A stretch of 20,527 bases of DNA from Methylophilaceae bacterium (GCA_017880825.1 JADGRN010000002.1:1-20527); one strand, 5' to 3'. Positions 1 to 8,921 are shown, counted from the stretch's first letter. Numbers and translations: made by a program. Notes: a model not told the origin generated them from the sequence alone.

Positions 1-1508
1 GTCAGCGGATTTTTGATCTCGTGTGCCAGACGTCTTGCCACTTCGCCCCAGGCAGCGTCGCGCTGGGCTTGCATCAGTGTGGTGATGTCATCAAACACGA
101 CGACGAAACCGCTATCCGCGCCCATTGGCAGGCGCGTACCTCGCAGCAGCACGGTCTGCCGCCCCTGTCGACCCGCAATCTCTATTTGCTCCTGCCATTC
201 TCCATCCCCAGCCCGCCAAAAACATTCAAGGACAAGCTTGACGAATGGCTCCAGGGCAGGTTCCTGCTGAGAAAGCTGGGTAAATGGCTGGTTGGCTGCG
301 TTTTCCAGATTAGTGCCGAGGATATGGCTCGCCGCCAGATTGTATGTACGCAATTGAGCTTGGTCATCCAACGCAATCACACCCGATGACAGATGGGCGA
401 GGATGGTTTCCAGATAACCGCGCGCCGCTTCAACCCTGGCCCGATTGCGTTCCGCGGCTTGCGTGGCTTCGGATAACTGACGCATCATGCTATTGAATGA
501 CTGCACCAATATACCCAGTTCGTCTTTGCCATGAGCCGGCAAGATGGTGGTGTAGTCACCCCGCGCTATAGCGCGCGTGCCCTCAGCCAATACGCTCAAT
601 GGTGCCGACAGGCGTCGGCTCAACACGAAGGCAATCGCCACTGCAGATAACATGGCCAACATCAGTACCAGTGTGAGTGTCAGCGCGAATACCTCCTTCA
701 GTGATTCGCGGCTGTAAGACAGCTCCTGATAATCCTGATAGACCTCTTGCACCGATTCTGCGGTATTCGAGAGTGTCTTGGGTACTGGCTGCAGCAGTTG
801 CAAAATGCGTGTCTCACCGGTCAGATCGGCTACGTTCACTGGCGCCAGTACCCGCAGATATAGTCCCTTATTGAGGATAGGCTCAATCGTGCCGTAAACA
901 TGCTGCCGCGCCTGACGCAGTTGCCGCACGCTGGGTAACTCTGGCAGAAAGCTCGAAGGATCATTGCTGGAAAAAGCCAGGATTCGACCCTGCGGTGACA
1001 ACAAAACGGCATCCTGCACGCCACTCTTTTCACGTAAGTCATTGAGAATGGTCAGGTGCGAGCTGATCGGCTGAAATGCCAGCGAAAGTGCCATGCTTTC
1101 GCCTTTTTCCTTGATGTCTGCCAGCATGATATCCAGTGCACTCTGGCCGAGCCGCAAGCCACCCTCAAGCGCAGCCTCGACCTTGACATTGAACCAGGAC
1201 TCGATGGAACGCGTAAGAAAATTCACCGACACTGCATACACCACCAACCCGGGAATAATCGCCATTAAGGCAAACGCGCCAAGCAGGCGCAGGGTCAGAC
1301 GGCTGCCCATGACACGTTCGCGCATCTGGCGATAAAGTCGCCAAAGCTGGATGCCGATAAGGACTGTCAACAGAACCGCCAGTGCGATATTGAGTATCAG
1401 CAGGACGGTGTAATTATGGCCGGAAGCCGCGGTATTAGCACTGGCATGGGAAAGCAGGTAAAGCAGGACTGCGCCGAGAGCGGCGCAAATAAAGACTATA
1501 TACTTCAT
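1..1508 (-). CDS. ntrY: NtrY-type sensor histidine kinase (5' part; C-terminus beyond window)
   Basis: Membrane sensor kinase of the NtrY/NtrX two-component system, which in this family is linked to nitrogen or redox sensing and phosphorylates an NtrX regulator. The open frame runs from ATG at 1508 to the window edge, about 502 codons without a stop. Hydrophobic segments lie near residues 3-20, 35-55 and 73-95. An extracytoplasmic region follows, then a last membrane helix near 277-298, a HAMP linker (RRLSAPLSVLAEGTRAIARG), a PAS-like domain around 362-475, and the phosphoacceptor box LAHEIKNPL with His496 at the very edge. The ATPase domain is off the window. The ATG directly abuts the stop codon of the DUF4390 gene, so translation is probably coupled. 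ntrX would be expected next, outside the window. Confidence 0.9.
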   Translation of the reverse strand, partial: MKYIVFICAALGAVLLYLLSHASANTAASGHNYTVLLILNIALAVLLTVLIGIQLWRLYRQMRERVMGSRLTLRLLGAFALMAIIPGLVVYAVSVNFLTRSIESWFNVKVEAALEGGLRLGQSALDIMLADIKEKGESMALSLAFQPISSHLTILNDLREKSGVQDAVLLSPQGRILAFSSNDPSSFLPELPSVRQLRQARQHVYGTIEPILNKGLYLRVLAPVNVADLTGETRILQLLQPVPKTLSNTAESVQEVYQDYQELSYSRESLKEVFALTLTLVLMLAMLSAVAIAFVLSRRLSAPLSVLAEGTRAIARGDYTTILPAHGKDELGILVQSFNSMMRQLSEATQAAERNRARVEAARGYLETILAHLSSGVIALDDQAQLRTYNLAASHILGTNLENAANQPFTQLSQQEPALEPFVKLVLECFWRAGDGEWQEQIEIAGRQGRQTVLLRGTRLPMGADSGFVVVFDDITTLMQAQRDAAWGEVARRLAHEIKNPL

Positions 1509-2084
1509 CTACAAGGCAAAGGAAGGCGTCCAACGATAGCGTTCCGAAACCAGATTCCACGCTTCGGAACTCAGTGCATCAACTTGCAATGGCTTAGGCA
1601 AACGCGATTGATCTAGCCTGACACGCAATGCAGCTTGGTAGTTCTCGCCCTTTTTCAGCAATGATTTTTCCAGCACCACCCAGTCACGGAGATGGGAAAA
1701 CTCTTCTTTTGCCTCTTCCAGCGTGGCAAAAGTTTTCTGATGATTGGCGCTATTAATTAAATACTGCCGGGATAAGGCGTGGTAACTGAAGCCAACCCGT
1801 TGGCTGGTGCTGACAATCTCATCATCAAACCAGTATTGATGCGGCGAAACCACTTGGAACTCAATAAGAAAATTGAGCGGCACGCCCTTATTAAGGGCTT
1901 CTTCGACTTCCGGGCTGAAATTCAGCTCGAAATCGGCATTGAGCATATAAGCTTCTTCGCCGGCCACCAGCTCCGCTGCCTTGATATGCAATTTACCGGA
2001 TGCTGCCCAGGCCAAGCTGGCAATACAGAGCATCAGCAGGCAGCCCCAAAAGGCCAGCGTTCTAATTTTTTTGCAGTACCGCAT
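1509..2084 (-). CDS. DUF4390 family exported protein
   Basis: Conserved protein of unknown function, recognised as DUF4390 by its sequence and by its place between rsmB and ntrY. I chose the ATG at 2084 (about 191 residues) because it begins a good signal peptide: MRYCKKIRT, then a hydrophobic stretch ending in SLAWA, with cleavage likely near residue 28. An ATG at 2096 is also possible; longer starts run deeper into rsmB and lack a signal peptide at the N-terminus. The mature part is rich in beta-type sequence, with no cysteine or catalytic motif that I recognise. The start overlaps the 3' end of rsmB by about 23 bp and the TAG stop touches the ntrY ATG. The protein may work in the envelope beside the NtrY sensor; that is inference from position only. 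Confidence 0.82.
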   Translation of the reverse strand: MRYCKKIRTLAFWGCLLMLCIASLAWAASGKLHIKAAELVAGEEAYMLNADFELNFSPEVEEALNKGVPLNFLIEFQVVSPHQYWFDDEIVSTSQRVGFSYHALSRQYLINSANHQKTFATLEEAKEEFSHLRDWVVLEKSLLKKGENYQAALRVRLDQSRLPKPLQVDALSSEAWNLVSERYRWTPSFAL

Positions 2085-3327
2085 AGAAAAATCCATCATG
2101 TTCCGCACAAGGTAGTAACTGCCCGCTTTCCGGATGCTGCAACAGCAACTGCCTGGCATCAGTCTGATGCCTCAGAAATGCATCGATTTGACGTTGATTT
2201 TCCTCAAGGAAAATCGAACACGTCGCATAAAGTAATTTACCACCGTTTGCCAATAGCCGCCACAAACCTTGTAGCATTAAAGCCTGTTGTCTGCTAAATG
2301 AGGATATATCGGCCTCACGGCGCAGCCATTTGATATCAACGTGGCGTCGCACAATGCCGGAAGCAGTACAGGGCACATCGGCCAGAATGCGGTCGAAAGG
2401 CTTTCCGTCCCACCATGCAGAAGGATTGGCGGCATCCCCGGTAAATAATTGCGCATTAAACCCCAGACGATCGAGATTGCTGCGAGTCCTGTGCAGTCGC
2501 TGAGTGTCGCTATCCACTGCCACCATATCAACTTCGGCAAGCTCCAGAATATGGCCCGTTTTCCCGCCAGGTGCACAGCAGGCATCGAGCACACGCATGC
2601 CGGCGCTAACATCCAGCAGCGGCCCTGCCAGTTGGGCGCCGTAGTCCTGTACCGATACTTCGCCCTGGGCAAATCCCGGCAGTTTATCTACCGCCACGGC
2701 GTGCTGCAGCATCACCGCATCGCCGCCCAAATGGCGCGCCGCAACACCCGCCTCTATCAATTTACGGCAATAAGTTTCAGCATCTGCGAGCCGTCGATTA
2801 ACACGCAAAGTCAGCGGCGGGTGCTGGTTGCCCGCCTCTAATATGACTTGCCACTGTGCCGGGTAGTTTGCCTTGAGTTTTTCTATCCACCAGCGCGGGT
2901 AGGAATACTGCGCCACTTCGTCGTCAGCGATGATGGCCATCAATTCTTCCCTGCGTCTTAAAAAATTACGCAGTACGCCATTCACCAGGCCTTTGGCCCA
3001 GGGTTTTCGCAGTTGCGTCGCCGCCATTACCGCCTGATCAACCACGGTATGCTTAGCCGCCTGGTCAAACTCCAGTTGATAGAGGGCAACCAGCAACAAG
3101 CAGCGTGCGCGCTCATCTGGTAAAGGCTTCTCCAGCAACTGGGTAAGCAAGGCCTGCAGGCGCCCATAAAAACGCAGCGTGCCATAGCTCAGATCCTGGG
3201 CTACAGCACGCTGTTGTGGGGTGATATGTGGATGTTCGCGCCACAGGTTTTGTAGCGCCAGAGTCAGATTACGTCCGCCCAAAACTTGGCTGACGGCTGT
3301 TGCGGCAATTTGCTGGGAGATGCGCAA
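2062..3327 (-). CDS. rsmB: 16S rRNA m5C967 methyltransferase RsmB
   Basis: S-adenosylmethionine-dependent cytosine-5 methyltransferase acting on 16S rRNA position 967 (Fmu/Sun family), 421 residues, normal length. Residues 1-130 form the NusB-like RNA-binding domain. The Rossmann methyltransferase domain follows, with the SAM-binding motif DACCAPGGKTGH (248-259), motif IV DVPC with Cys320, and motif VI ATCS with Cys370; the latter is the usual nucleophile. The start is TTG at 3327: the frame is closed upstream by a stop at 3346-3348 and there is no ATG close by. I see no strong ribosome binding site, so translation may depend on the upstream gene, which is now the damaged htpX. The 3' end overlaps the DUF4390 gene. 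Confidence 0.95.
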   Translation of the reverse strand: MRISQQIAATAVSQVLGGRNLTLALQNLWREHPHITPQQRAVAQDLSYGTLRFYGRLQALLTQLLEKPLPDERARCLLLVALYQLEFDQAAKHTVVDQAVMAATQLRKPWAKGLVNGVLRNFLRRREELMAIIADDEVAQYSYPRWWIEKLKANYPAQWQVILEAGNQHPPLTLRVNRRLADAETYCRKLIEAGVAARHLGGDAVMLQHAVAVDKLPGFAQGEVSVQDYGAQLAGPLLDVSAGMRVLDACCAPGGKTGHILELAEVDMVAVDSDTQRLHRTRSNLDRLGFNAQLFTGDAANPSAWWDGKPFDRILADVPCTASGIVRRHVDIKWLRREADISSFSRQQALMLQGLWRLLANGGKLLYATCSIFLEENQRQIDAFLRHQTDARQLLLQHPESGQLLPCAEHDGFFYAVLQKN

Positions 3328-3331
3328 GAGG

Positions 3332-3739
3332 CTAGCGCAACTCAGTTATTATTGTCGCCGCCATTAGCGCATAGCCATAAGACGGGCGACACGTTCTTCG
3401 GTTTGCGGATGGGTGCTGAACAGCCCTTGGATACCGCCGGCAGACAAGGGGTTGCGGCTCGTCAATGATATAGGCCTTGGACATGGGCAACTGGGCATTT
3501 TGTGCCAGTTCACGTACTATGCGGTAAAACCGCGGTGCGCTTTGCTCATCGAGTTCTTGAGCGTTGTACATGCTTAATACTGCCTTATCGGAAAACCAAT
3601 AGGCATAGACATTCATCACAGCGGCAATCGCCAGTGCGGTCAACATGCCACCCGCGCCGCCCAGCGCTGCTCCCACTGCGCCAAACAGGGCAACGATGCC
3701 AGCCAGCAGAACGGAAGTCTTTAACCAGTTACCCAACAT
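3332..3739 (-). pseudogene. htpX: htpX remnant with internal deletion and frameshift
   Basis: Remnant of HtpX, an inner-membrane zinc metalloprotease of membrane quality control, normally about 285-290 residues. It starts well (ATG at 3739 with GGAGAAGG upstream) and reads as HtpX through two membrane helices to about residue 97 (KAYIIDEPQP). The sequence then jumps straight to the HtpX C-terminus, which is in the next frame: NPLSAGGIQGLFSTHP and onward for about 29 residues, with its own TAA at 3364-3366. The original frame reads on out of phase to a TAG at 3332. The HEXXH zinc site, the third zinc ligand and the last two membrane helices are missing. The junction lies in CAACCCC at 3448-3454. 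About 160 residues are lost. The product cannot be an active protease. Confidence 0.88.
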
Positions 3740-3800
3740 TTTTTACCTTCTCCAAGAAGCTACCCATGAAGACTTTAAAATAGTGCCGAACTCGTAGAAT

Positions 3801-4727
3801 TCAAGCGCCGAAGCGATCACCAGGTTGTAACGGCTTACCCGTCAGAAACTGTTTTGCGCCTAAGCGTTTGCCGCCCGGCATTTGTAATTCTTCAATACGC
3901 AGCAAGCCATGACCACAGCCGACTACAATACCATTACTTACATCCACTATACGTCCAGGCTCGGCCTTGCCATCTATCGCATGTGCCATCCATATCCTGC
4001 ATATCTCGCCATGCAGAATGGATTGCGCCACCGGGAATGGGTTAAAGGCACGGACCTTTCTGGATAATTGCTGGGCGCTAGTTGCCCAGTCCAGCACCGC
4101 TTCAGCTTTGGTCAATTTGGCGGCATAGGTTACTCGCGTTTCATCTTGCGCTTCGCCGACTAATTTACCCTGCGCTACCAGCTGACTCATGGTTTCTACC
4201 ATCAACCGCGCGCCTATTTGCGCCAGGCTGTCATGCAGGGACTGTGCAGTGTCGTCTTCGCTAATCGGCACCGCGCCGCGCAATAACATCGCCCCGGCAT
4301 CCAGTGCAGGCAGCACTTCCATGATGGTGACACCGGTTTCGGCATCGCCTGCCAGTATCGCGCGCTGGATAGGCGCCGCGCCGCGCCAGCGCGGCAACAA
4401 CGAAGCGTGAATATTGAAGCAGCCGAACCGCGGCATTTGCAGTACAGTGCGCGGAATAATAAGACCGTAGGCCGCCACAATCATGGCATCTGCCTGTTCG
4501 CTGGCGATACGCGCCTGCGTCGCTTCATCCCTTAACGTCTCGGGCTGAAAAACCACAAGTTGTCGACTAAGCGCCAGTTCCTTGACCGGGCTGGCCTTGA
4601 GTTTCATGCCGCGTCCGGCAGGGCGATCTGGCTGGGTGAGCACCAGCGCAACGTGGTGACCCGCTTCCATCAGCGCGGTCAGTGCAGGCACGGCGAACTC
4701 CGGTGTTCCGGCAAAGATGAGTTTCAT
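3801..4727 (-). CDS. fmt: Methionyl-tRNA formyltransferase
   Basis: Transfers the formyl group from 10-formyltetrahydrofolate to methionyl-tRNA(fMet) in the cytoplasm; 308 residues, usual length. Start taken at ATG 4727 (MKLIFAGTPEFAVPAL); a TTG 15 bases upstream would add MRRHI, which the family lacks. The N-terminal formyltransferase fold carries the folate-site motif NIHASLLPRWRGAAP, with catalytic Asn105 and His107 and with Asp143 in LPALDAGAM. The C-terminal OB-like tRNA-binding domain begins near residue 205 (RKVRAFNPFP). The gene is 19 bp downstream of def, the enzyme that later removes the same formyl group, and the two are normally co-transcribed. Confidence 0.97.
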   Translation of the reverse strand: MKLIFAGTPEFAVPALTALMEAGHHVALVLTQPDRPAGRGMKLKASPVKELALSRQLVVFQPETLRDEATQARIASEQADAMIVAAYGLIIPRTVLQMPRFGCFNIHASLLPRWRGAAPIQRAILAGDAETGVTIMEVLPALDAGAMLLRGAVPISEDDTAQSLHDSLAQIGARLMVETMSQLVAQGKLVGEAQDETRVTYAAKLTKAEAVLDWATSAQQLSRKVRAFNPFPVAQSILHGEICRIWMAHAIDGKAEPGRIVDVSNGIVVGCGHGLLRIEELQMPGGKRLGAKQFLTGKPLQPGDRFGA

Positions 4728-4746
4728 GATATGCCTGCGCAAGGCC

Positions 4747-5250
4747 TTACATGGTCACGCGCAGGCGCTTCTTAAGTTTATTCTTAATGCGGGCTTGCTT
4801 GAGCTGCGACAGATATTCCACAAACACCTTACCTTTTAGGTGATCTATTTCGTGCTGGATACAAACCGCTAACAGCCTTTCTGCCCCTAGTTTGAAAGGT
4901 TTGCCATCGACTCCCAGCGCTTCGACTGTAATTTTTTCCGCACGCGTGACGTTTTCATAGATTCCGGGCACAGAAAGACAACCTTCCTCGTAATCCTGAG
5001 AACCACTACTATTGACGATTTTCGGGTTTATAAATACCTGAAGCTGGCTTTTGTCCTCGCTTATATCAATCACAATCACCTGCAGATGCATATCCACCTG
5101 GGTTGCGGCCAAGCCTATGCCCGGCACGGCATACATGGTTTCTGCCATATCATTGACGAGACGACGAATAGTCGCATCCACCCGCGCTACAGGCTTGGCT
5201 ACCTGATAGAGGCGAGGGTCTGGATAATATAGGATAGTTAAAATTGCCAT
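4747..5250 (-). CDS. def: Peptide deformylase
   Basis: Iron-type peptide deformylase, which removes the N-formyl group from nascent proteins at the ribosome; 167 residues. All three family motifs are present: GIGLAATQ (44-51), EEGCLSVPG with metal ligand Cys91, and QHEIDHLKG with metal ligands His133 and His137 and catalytic Glu134. The start is the ATG at 5250 ([14 protein letters not shown]), which matches the family N-terminus; the open frame upstream is only readthrough into the intergenic region. The Shine-Dalgarno is weak. It is the first gene of the minus-strand group def-fmt-htpX'-rsmB-DUF4390-ntrY and is divergent from the LysM gene. Confidence 0.97.
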   Translation of the reverse strand: MAILTILYYPDPRLYQVAKPVARVDATIRRLVNDMAETMYAVPGIGLAATQVDMHLQVIVIDISEDKSQLQVFINPKIVNSSGSQDYEEGCLSVPGIYENVTRAEKITVEALGVDGKPFKLGAERLLAVCIQHEIDHLKGKVFVEYLSQLKQARIKNKLKKRLRVTM

Positions 5251-5256
5251 AAAAGC

Positions 5257-5290
5257 TTGATTGTTGAATGAATTACATGCAGAATTTAAT
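5257..5290 (+). promoter_or_regulatory. Possible promoter in the def/LysM divergent intergenic region
   Basis: The 88-bp gap between the def and LysM start codons must hold two divergent promoters. On the plus strand TTGTTG (5261-5266), 18 bp and TTTAAT (5285-5290) is the best -35/-10 pair I can find for the LysM gene. No equally good pair is visible for def. Pattern only, weak. Confidence 0.25.
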
Positions 5291-5338
5291 CTAACTTCGC
5301 GGACCAGTGTTTCGCACCACACGACTGAGGTCATCACT

Positions 5339-6457
5339 ATGTACAGATACATTATAACGCTGCTCATGTTTTGTTGCCTGACAACTCAAGCATTTGCGAC
5401 CGATGTGCAACTACAGCCAAACCATCCTGAGCGCTATGTCGTAGTCAAAGGCGACACGTTATGGGGAATTTCTGCCAGATTCCTTAAAGACCCATGGCTG
5501 TGGCCAAAAGTGTGGAAAATGAACCGCCAACAGATTAAAAATCCGCACTGGATATATCCGGGTGATGTCGTGGTGCTGGATACCAGCAGTGGCAACCCCG
5601 AGTTACGCTTGCTACGCGAGACCATCACACTACAGCCAGGCGTGCGCGTGGAAGAACTGGAAAAACAAGCCATTCCCACTATTGCGCCTAATATCATTGC
5701 GCCTTTTCTTAGTCAGCCTTTGGTAATCGAGGAAGATCAGCTGGCAGGCGCACCCACTATTGTAGGCGCTCAGGAAAATCATGTCGTATTAAGTCCCGGC
5801 GTTAAAATTTATGTGGATAAGCTTAATGAAGAGGATGGTTTGCTGTGGAATGTCTACCGACCAGGCAAGCCTTTGATAGACCCCGATACCAAGCAAGTGC
5901 TGGGCATAGAGGCAATCTATCTGGGTGACGCCCGTGTCAGTCAGTATGGCGAGCCTGCGACCGCAGAAATTGTACGCTCCAAGGAAGAAATATTTACCAA
6001 GGATAAACTGGCCAAAGCCCCAGATACGCTGCTTTCCAGTTTTGTACCACATGCGCCGGATGGCCAGGTACAAGGTCGTTTGCTGTCGATATACGGAGGC
6101 GTGGCAGAAGGCGGACCTAATTCTATTGTAACCATTAACCGCGGTAGCGCCGAAGGCATAGAAGACGGTCATGTGTTGGCCATTTATCGATATGGCGAAA
6201 CCATTCCTAAACTAGTCGCTGAAAAAAAATCTGACGAAAACCGTCTGAAAGAAGTTAATTTCGAAACATCGCGTAATGCAGATGGCAAGCTGGAGATTAA
6301 TTTCCCCAAAGAAGATGAGGCTAGCAAAACCATCAAATTGCCGGATGAGCGTATAGGTCTGCTCATGGTATTCCGTACCTTTGAGCATGTATCCTACGCC
6401 TTGGTGATGCAGGCCAACCAACCGGTTAATGTCCTAGATTTAGTTCAAACTCCCTGA
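5339..6457 (+). CDS. Exported LysM domain protein
   Basis: 372-residue protein with a signal peptide ([20 protein letters not shown], cleaved near residue 20) and one LysM peptidoglycan-binding domain near residues 32-80 ([17 protein letters not shown], then IYPGDVVVL). The rest is a long extracytoplasmic region with no catalytic motif that I recognise. I chose ATG 5339 for the signal peptide and the GAGG nine bases upstream; the earlier in-frame ATG at 5261 would bury the signal sequence. A LysM protein of this kind commonly sits just upstream of dprA in beta- and gammaproteobacteria. Here the stop codon is two bases from the dprA ATG, so the two are probably one transcript. Likely a cell-wall-associated factor; the exact role is unknown. 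Confidence 0.88.
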   Translation: MYRYIITLLMFCCLTTQAFATDVQLQPNHPERYVVVKGDTLWGISARFLKDPWLWPKVWKMNRQQIKNPHWIYPGDVVVLDTSSGNPELRLLRETITLQPGVRVEELEKQAIPTIAPNIIAPFLSQPLVIEEDQLAGAPTIVGAQENHVVLSPGVKIYVDKLNEEDGLLWNVYRPGKPLIDPDTKQVLGIEAIYLGDARVSQYGEPATAEIVRSKEEIFTKDKLAKAPDTLLSSFVPHAPDGQVQGRLLSIYGGVAEGGPNSIVTINRGSAEGIEDGHVLAIYRYGETIPKLVAEKKSDENRLKEVNFETSRNADGKLEINFPKEDEASKTIKLPDERIGLLMVFRTFEHVSYALVMQANQPVNVLDLVQTP

Positions 6458-6459
6458 GC

Positions 6460-7554
6460 ATGAAGGCATCTCACAGCGATCCGCCGAACGATGCGGCGCT
6501 GTGGATTGGTCTCAGTCTTATACCCGGGCTGGGCATCCAGAGTTTTTGTCAATTACTGCGTACATTCAATGATCCCGCTGGCATATACGCTGCGTCATTC
6601 AGCCAACTGCGTAGCGTAGTCACAGAACCCGTCGCCCGACTAATTGCGCAGGCCCCTGATAACCAAGCGATCGCGCCCGCTCTCGAATGGCTGGAACAGT
6701 CCGGCAATCAGATGGTCACACTGGCCGATGCCAATTACCCGCGCGCGCTTCTGGAAATTCCTGATCCGCCGCCTTTATTGTATTGCAAGGGTCAGTTGTC
6801 ATTGCTTAATACCATTTCCATCGCCGTGGTCGGTAGCCGTAACGCCTCACCGCAAGGCGAAAAGAATGCCGAGGATTTCTCGCAGGCTTTGAGCCACCAA
6901 GGTTATTGCATCATCAGCGGCATGGCGCTGGGGATCGATGGCGCGGCCCATCGCGGGGCGCTCAAAGGCACTGGCAGCACCATCGCCGTGGTCGGTACCG
7001 GCATGGACATCGTTTATCCAGCCAGACATCGGGAGCTTGCGCATCAGATTGCAGAACATGGCCTGCTGATTTCAGAATTCCCGCTGGGCACACCTTCAAG
7101 AGCGCAAAACTTTCCGCGCCGCAATCGCATCATCAGTGGCTTAGCTGTTGGCTGCCTGGTGGTGGAAGCCAATCTGCAAAGCGGCTCTCTGATTACCGCG
7201 CGACTTGCTGCCGAACAGGGGCGCGAGGTTTTTGCTATCCCCGGCTCGATTCATTCGCCGCTTTCCAAAGGTTGTCATCAGCTCATTAAACAAGGGGCCA
7301 AGCTGGTCGATAACATACAGGATATCGTTGACGAGTTAGGCGGTGCTTCGCTTGCATCATCCGGTAACACCCCTGAAGTCGTTACGCAGAGCCATCCGCT
7401 ACTGGATTGTATGGGTTATGACCCGATCACCATGGATGCACTGGTACAACTTAGCGGCTTGACGAGCGATAACCTTTCCGCCATGCTGATGGTGCTGGAG
7501 TTGGAAAGTAAAATAGCCTCTCTACCGGGAGGGCGTTACCAGCGAATCGCCTGA
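6460..7554 (+). CDS. dprA: DNA processing protein DprA (Smf)
   Basis: Binds incoming single-stranded DNA and loads RecA during natural transformation; 364 residues. An N-terminal SAM/HhH-like region covers about residues 10-90 (LIPGLGIQSFCQLL). The Rossmann-like core carries VVGSRNASPQG (123-133), SGMALGIDGAAHRGAL (153-168), FPRRNRIISGL (218-228), SGSLITARLA (241-250) and the IPGS motif at 260-263. A C-terminal winged-helix domain follows (DPITMDALVQLSGLTSDNL, 321-339). All parts are intact. The start ATG lies two bases after the LysM gene stop with only a weak ribosome binding site, so translational coupling is likely. The presence of dprA alone does not prove competence, since the gene is nearly universal. 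Confidence 0.96.
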   Translation: MKASHSDPPNDAALWIGLSLIPGLGIQSFCQLLRTFNDPAGIYAASFSQLRSVVTEPVARLIAQAPDNQAIAPALEWLEQSGNQMVTLADANYPRALLEIPDPPPLLYCKGQLSLLNTISIAVVGSRNASPQGEKNAEDFSQALSHQGYCIISGMALGIDGAAHRGALKGTGSTIAVVGTGMDIVYPARHRELAHQIAEHGLLISEFPLGTPSRAQNFPRRNRIISGLAVGCLVVEANLQSGSLITARLAAEQGREVFAIPGSIHSPLSKGCHQLIKQGAKLVDNIQDIVDELGGASLASSGNTPEVVTQSHPLLDCMGYDPITMDALVQLSGLTSDNLSAMLMVLELESKIASLPGGRYQRIA

Positions 7555-7579
7555 CCGGGCCAACCTGATTGGGGAATCT

Positions 7580-8038
7580 ATGTTCGAAGTTCTGGTGTAC
7601 CTGTTTGAAAACTACTTTGAAGCAGATATCCGTCCCGACCAAAACACCCTGGCAAAAGAACTATCTGCCGCAGGGTTCGACCAAGAAGATATTAACGGCG
7701 CATTTGATTGGTACAGCGCACTGGAAGAAATGACCGGGCAGGCCGGCGAAAGCACACATGGCCATGGCTTGGGTTTCCGCGTTTACACTGATCCAGAAAC
7801 CAAGAAAATCAGTAGTGAAAGCCTGAGTTTTCTGATGTTTCTGGAACAGGCGCAGGTGCTTAACCCATTCCAGCGCGAACTGGTGGTTGATCGTGCCATG
7901 GCGTTGCCACAACCTGAAATCAGCATTGAGGAAGTCCGCTGGATTGTGCTGATGGCCTTATGGAATCAAGGCAAGGCTAAAGATTATTTATTCGTGGAGG
8001 ATGCAGTCTTCGGCGAAAGCCATCCGACCCTGCATTAG
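7580..8038 (+). CDS. smg: Smg family protein (DUF494)
   Basis: 152-residue acidic cytoplasmic protein of the Smg/DUF494 family, function unknown. The N-terminus MFEVLVYLFENYFEAD is the family hallmark and the length is normal (about 155). The start has GGGGA seven bases upstream. It follows dprA by 25 bp, as smg follows smf/dprA in many proteobacteria. In many betaproteobacteria topA comes next; here the next gene is the convergent metF, so the usual neighbour has been moved or lost. Confidence 0.94.
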   Translation: MFEVLVYLFENYFEADIRPDQNTLAKELSAAGFDQEDINGAFDWYSALEEMTGQAGESTHGHGLGFRVYTDPETKKISSESLSFLMFLEQAQVLNPFQRELVVDRAMALPQPEISIEEVRWIVLMALWNQGKAKDYLFVEDAVFGESHPTLH

Positions 8039-8060
8039 TGCCGAGGCTTGGTCCTGGGCG

Positions 8061-8900
8061 CTAGTTGTTAAGCCCAAGCCGCTGAATGATGGTGGAAATA
8101 ATGCCGGCCTGGTTCAGCGTGTAAAAATGCAAGCCGGGTGCGCCATTGCTCAATAGCTGATCACACAGATCGCTGACCACATCCAGACCCAGCAATCTGA
8201 GTGAAGCAATGTCATCGCCATAATCCTGCAGGCGCCAGCGTAACCAGCGTGGAATCTCCGCCCCACAGACCGAGGAAAAACGCGATAGCTGCGTATAGTT
8301 GTATATCGGCATGATGCCCGGCACTATGGGAATGCTGATACCCAGCGCAGCACATTGATCCATAAAGCGGAAATACGCCTCCGCGTTATAGAAATACTGC
8401 GTGATTGCGCCGCTGGCGCCAGCCGCAACCTTGCCTTGGAAATGCTTGAGGTCAGACTGTGCCGAGCTGGCTTCGGGATGGTATTCGGGGTACGCAGCTA
8501 CTTCTATTTCAAACCAGTCGCCGGTCTCTTGCCTGATAAAAGCCACCAGTTCATTGGCGTGACGAAAATCTCCGGCACTTACTTCCCCCGAAGGCAAGTC
8601 GCCGCGCAGCGCTACCAGATGGCGTATACCTTGGGCACGATACTCAGTGAGTAAGCTGCGGATTTCCTCCTTGCCAGACGAAACACAGGAAATATGCGGT
8701 GCGGCTTCGAAGCCCTCGCTCTGAATTTCCAGCACGGTATCCCGCGTGCGATCTCGCGTAGAACCACCCGCACCAAAGGTTACCGAGAAGAATTTAGGCT
8801 GCAATTGGGCAAGCTGCTTGCGCGCTGCGCGCAGCTTGGCTATTCCCTCCGCCGTTTTGGGCGGGAAAAATTCAAAACTAATAACCGGCTGATTGTTCAA
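8061..8900 (-). CDS. metF: 5,10-methylenetetrahydrofolate reductase
   Basis: FAD enzyme that reduces methylene-THF to methyl-THF, the methyl donor for methionine synthesis; 279 residues, a TIM barrel of normal length. Seen: the start ISFEFFPPKT, then SVTFGAGGSTRDRT, then HLVALRGDLPSG, then GAITQYFYNAEAYFRFMD and IPIVPGIMP. The start is TTG at 8900, because the frame is closed by a TAA two codons upstream and the family N-terminus begins here; a GGA lies eight bases upstream. It is the last gene of the SAM-cycle group metK-ahcY-holin-metF and is convergent with smg. Confidence 0.96.
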   Translation of the reverse strand: MNNQPVISFEFFPPKTAEGIAKLRAARKQLAQLQPKFFSVTFGAGGSTRDRTRDTVLEIQSEGFEAAPHISCVSSGKEEIRSLLTEYRAQGIRHLVALRGDLPSGEVSAGDFRHANELVAFIRQETGDWFEIEVAAYPEYHPEASSAQSDLKHFQGKVAAGASGAITQYFYNAEAYFRFMDQCAALGISIPIVPGIMPIYNYTQLSRFSSVCGAEIPRWLRWRLQDYGDDIASLRLLGLDVVSDLCDQLLSNGAPGLHFYTLNQAGIISTIIQRLGLNN

Positions 8901-8921
8901 TGTTTAATCCATCAATCTTTG

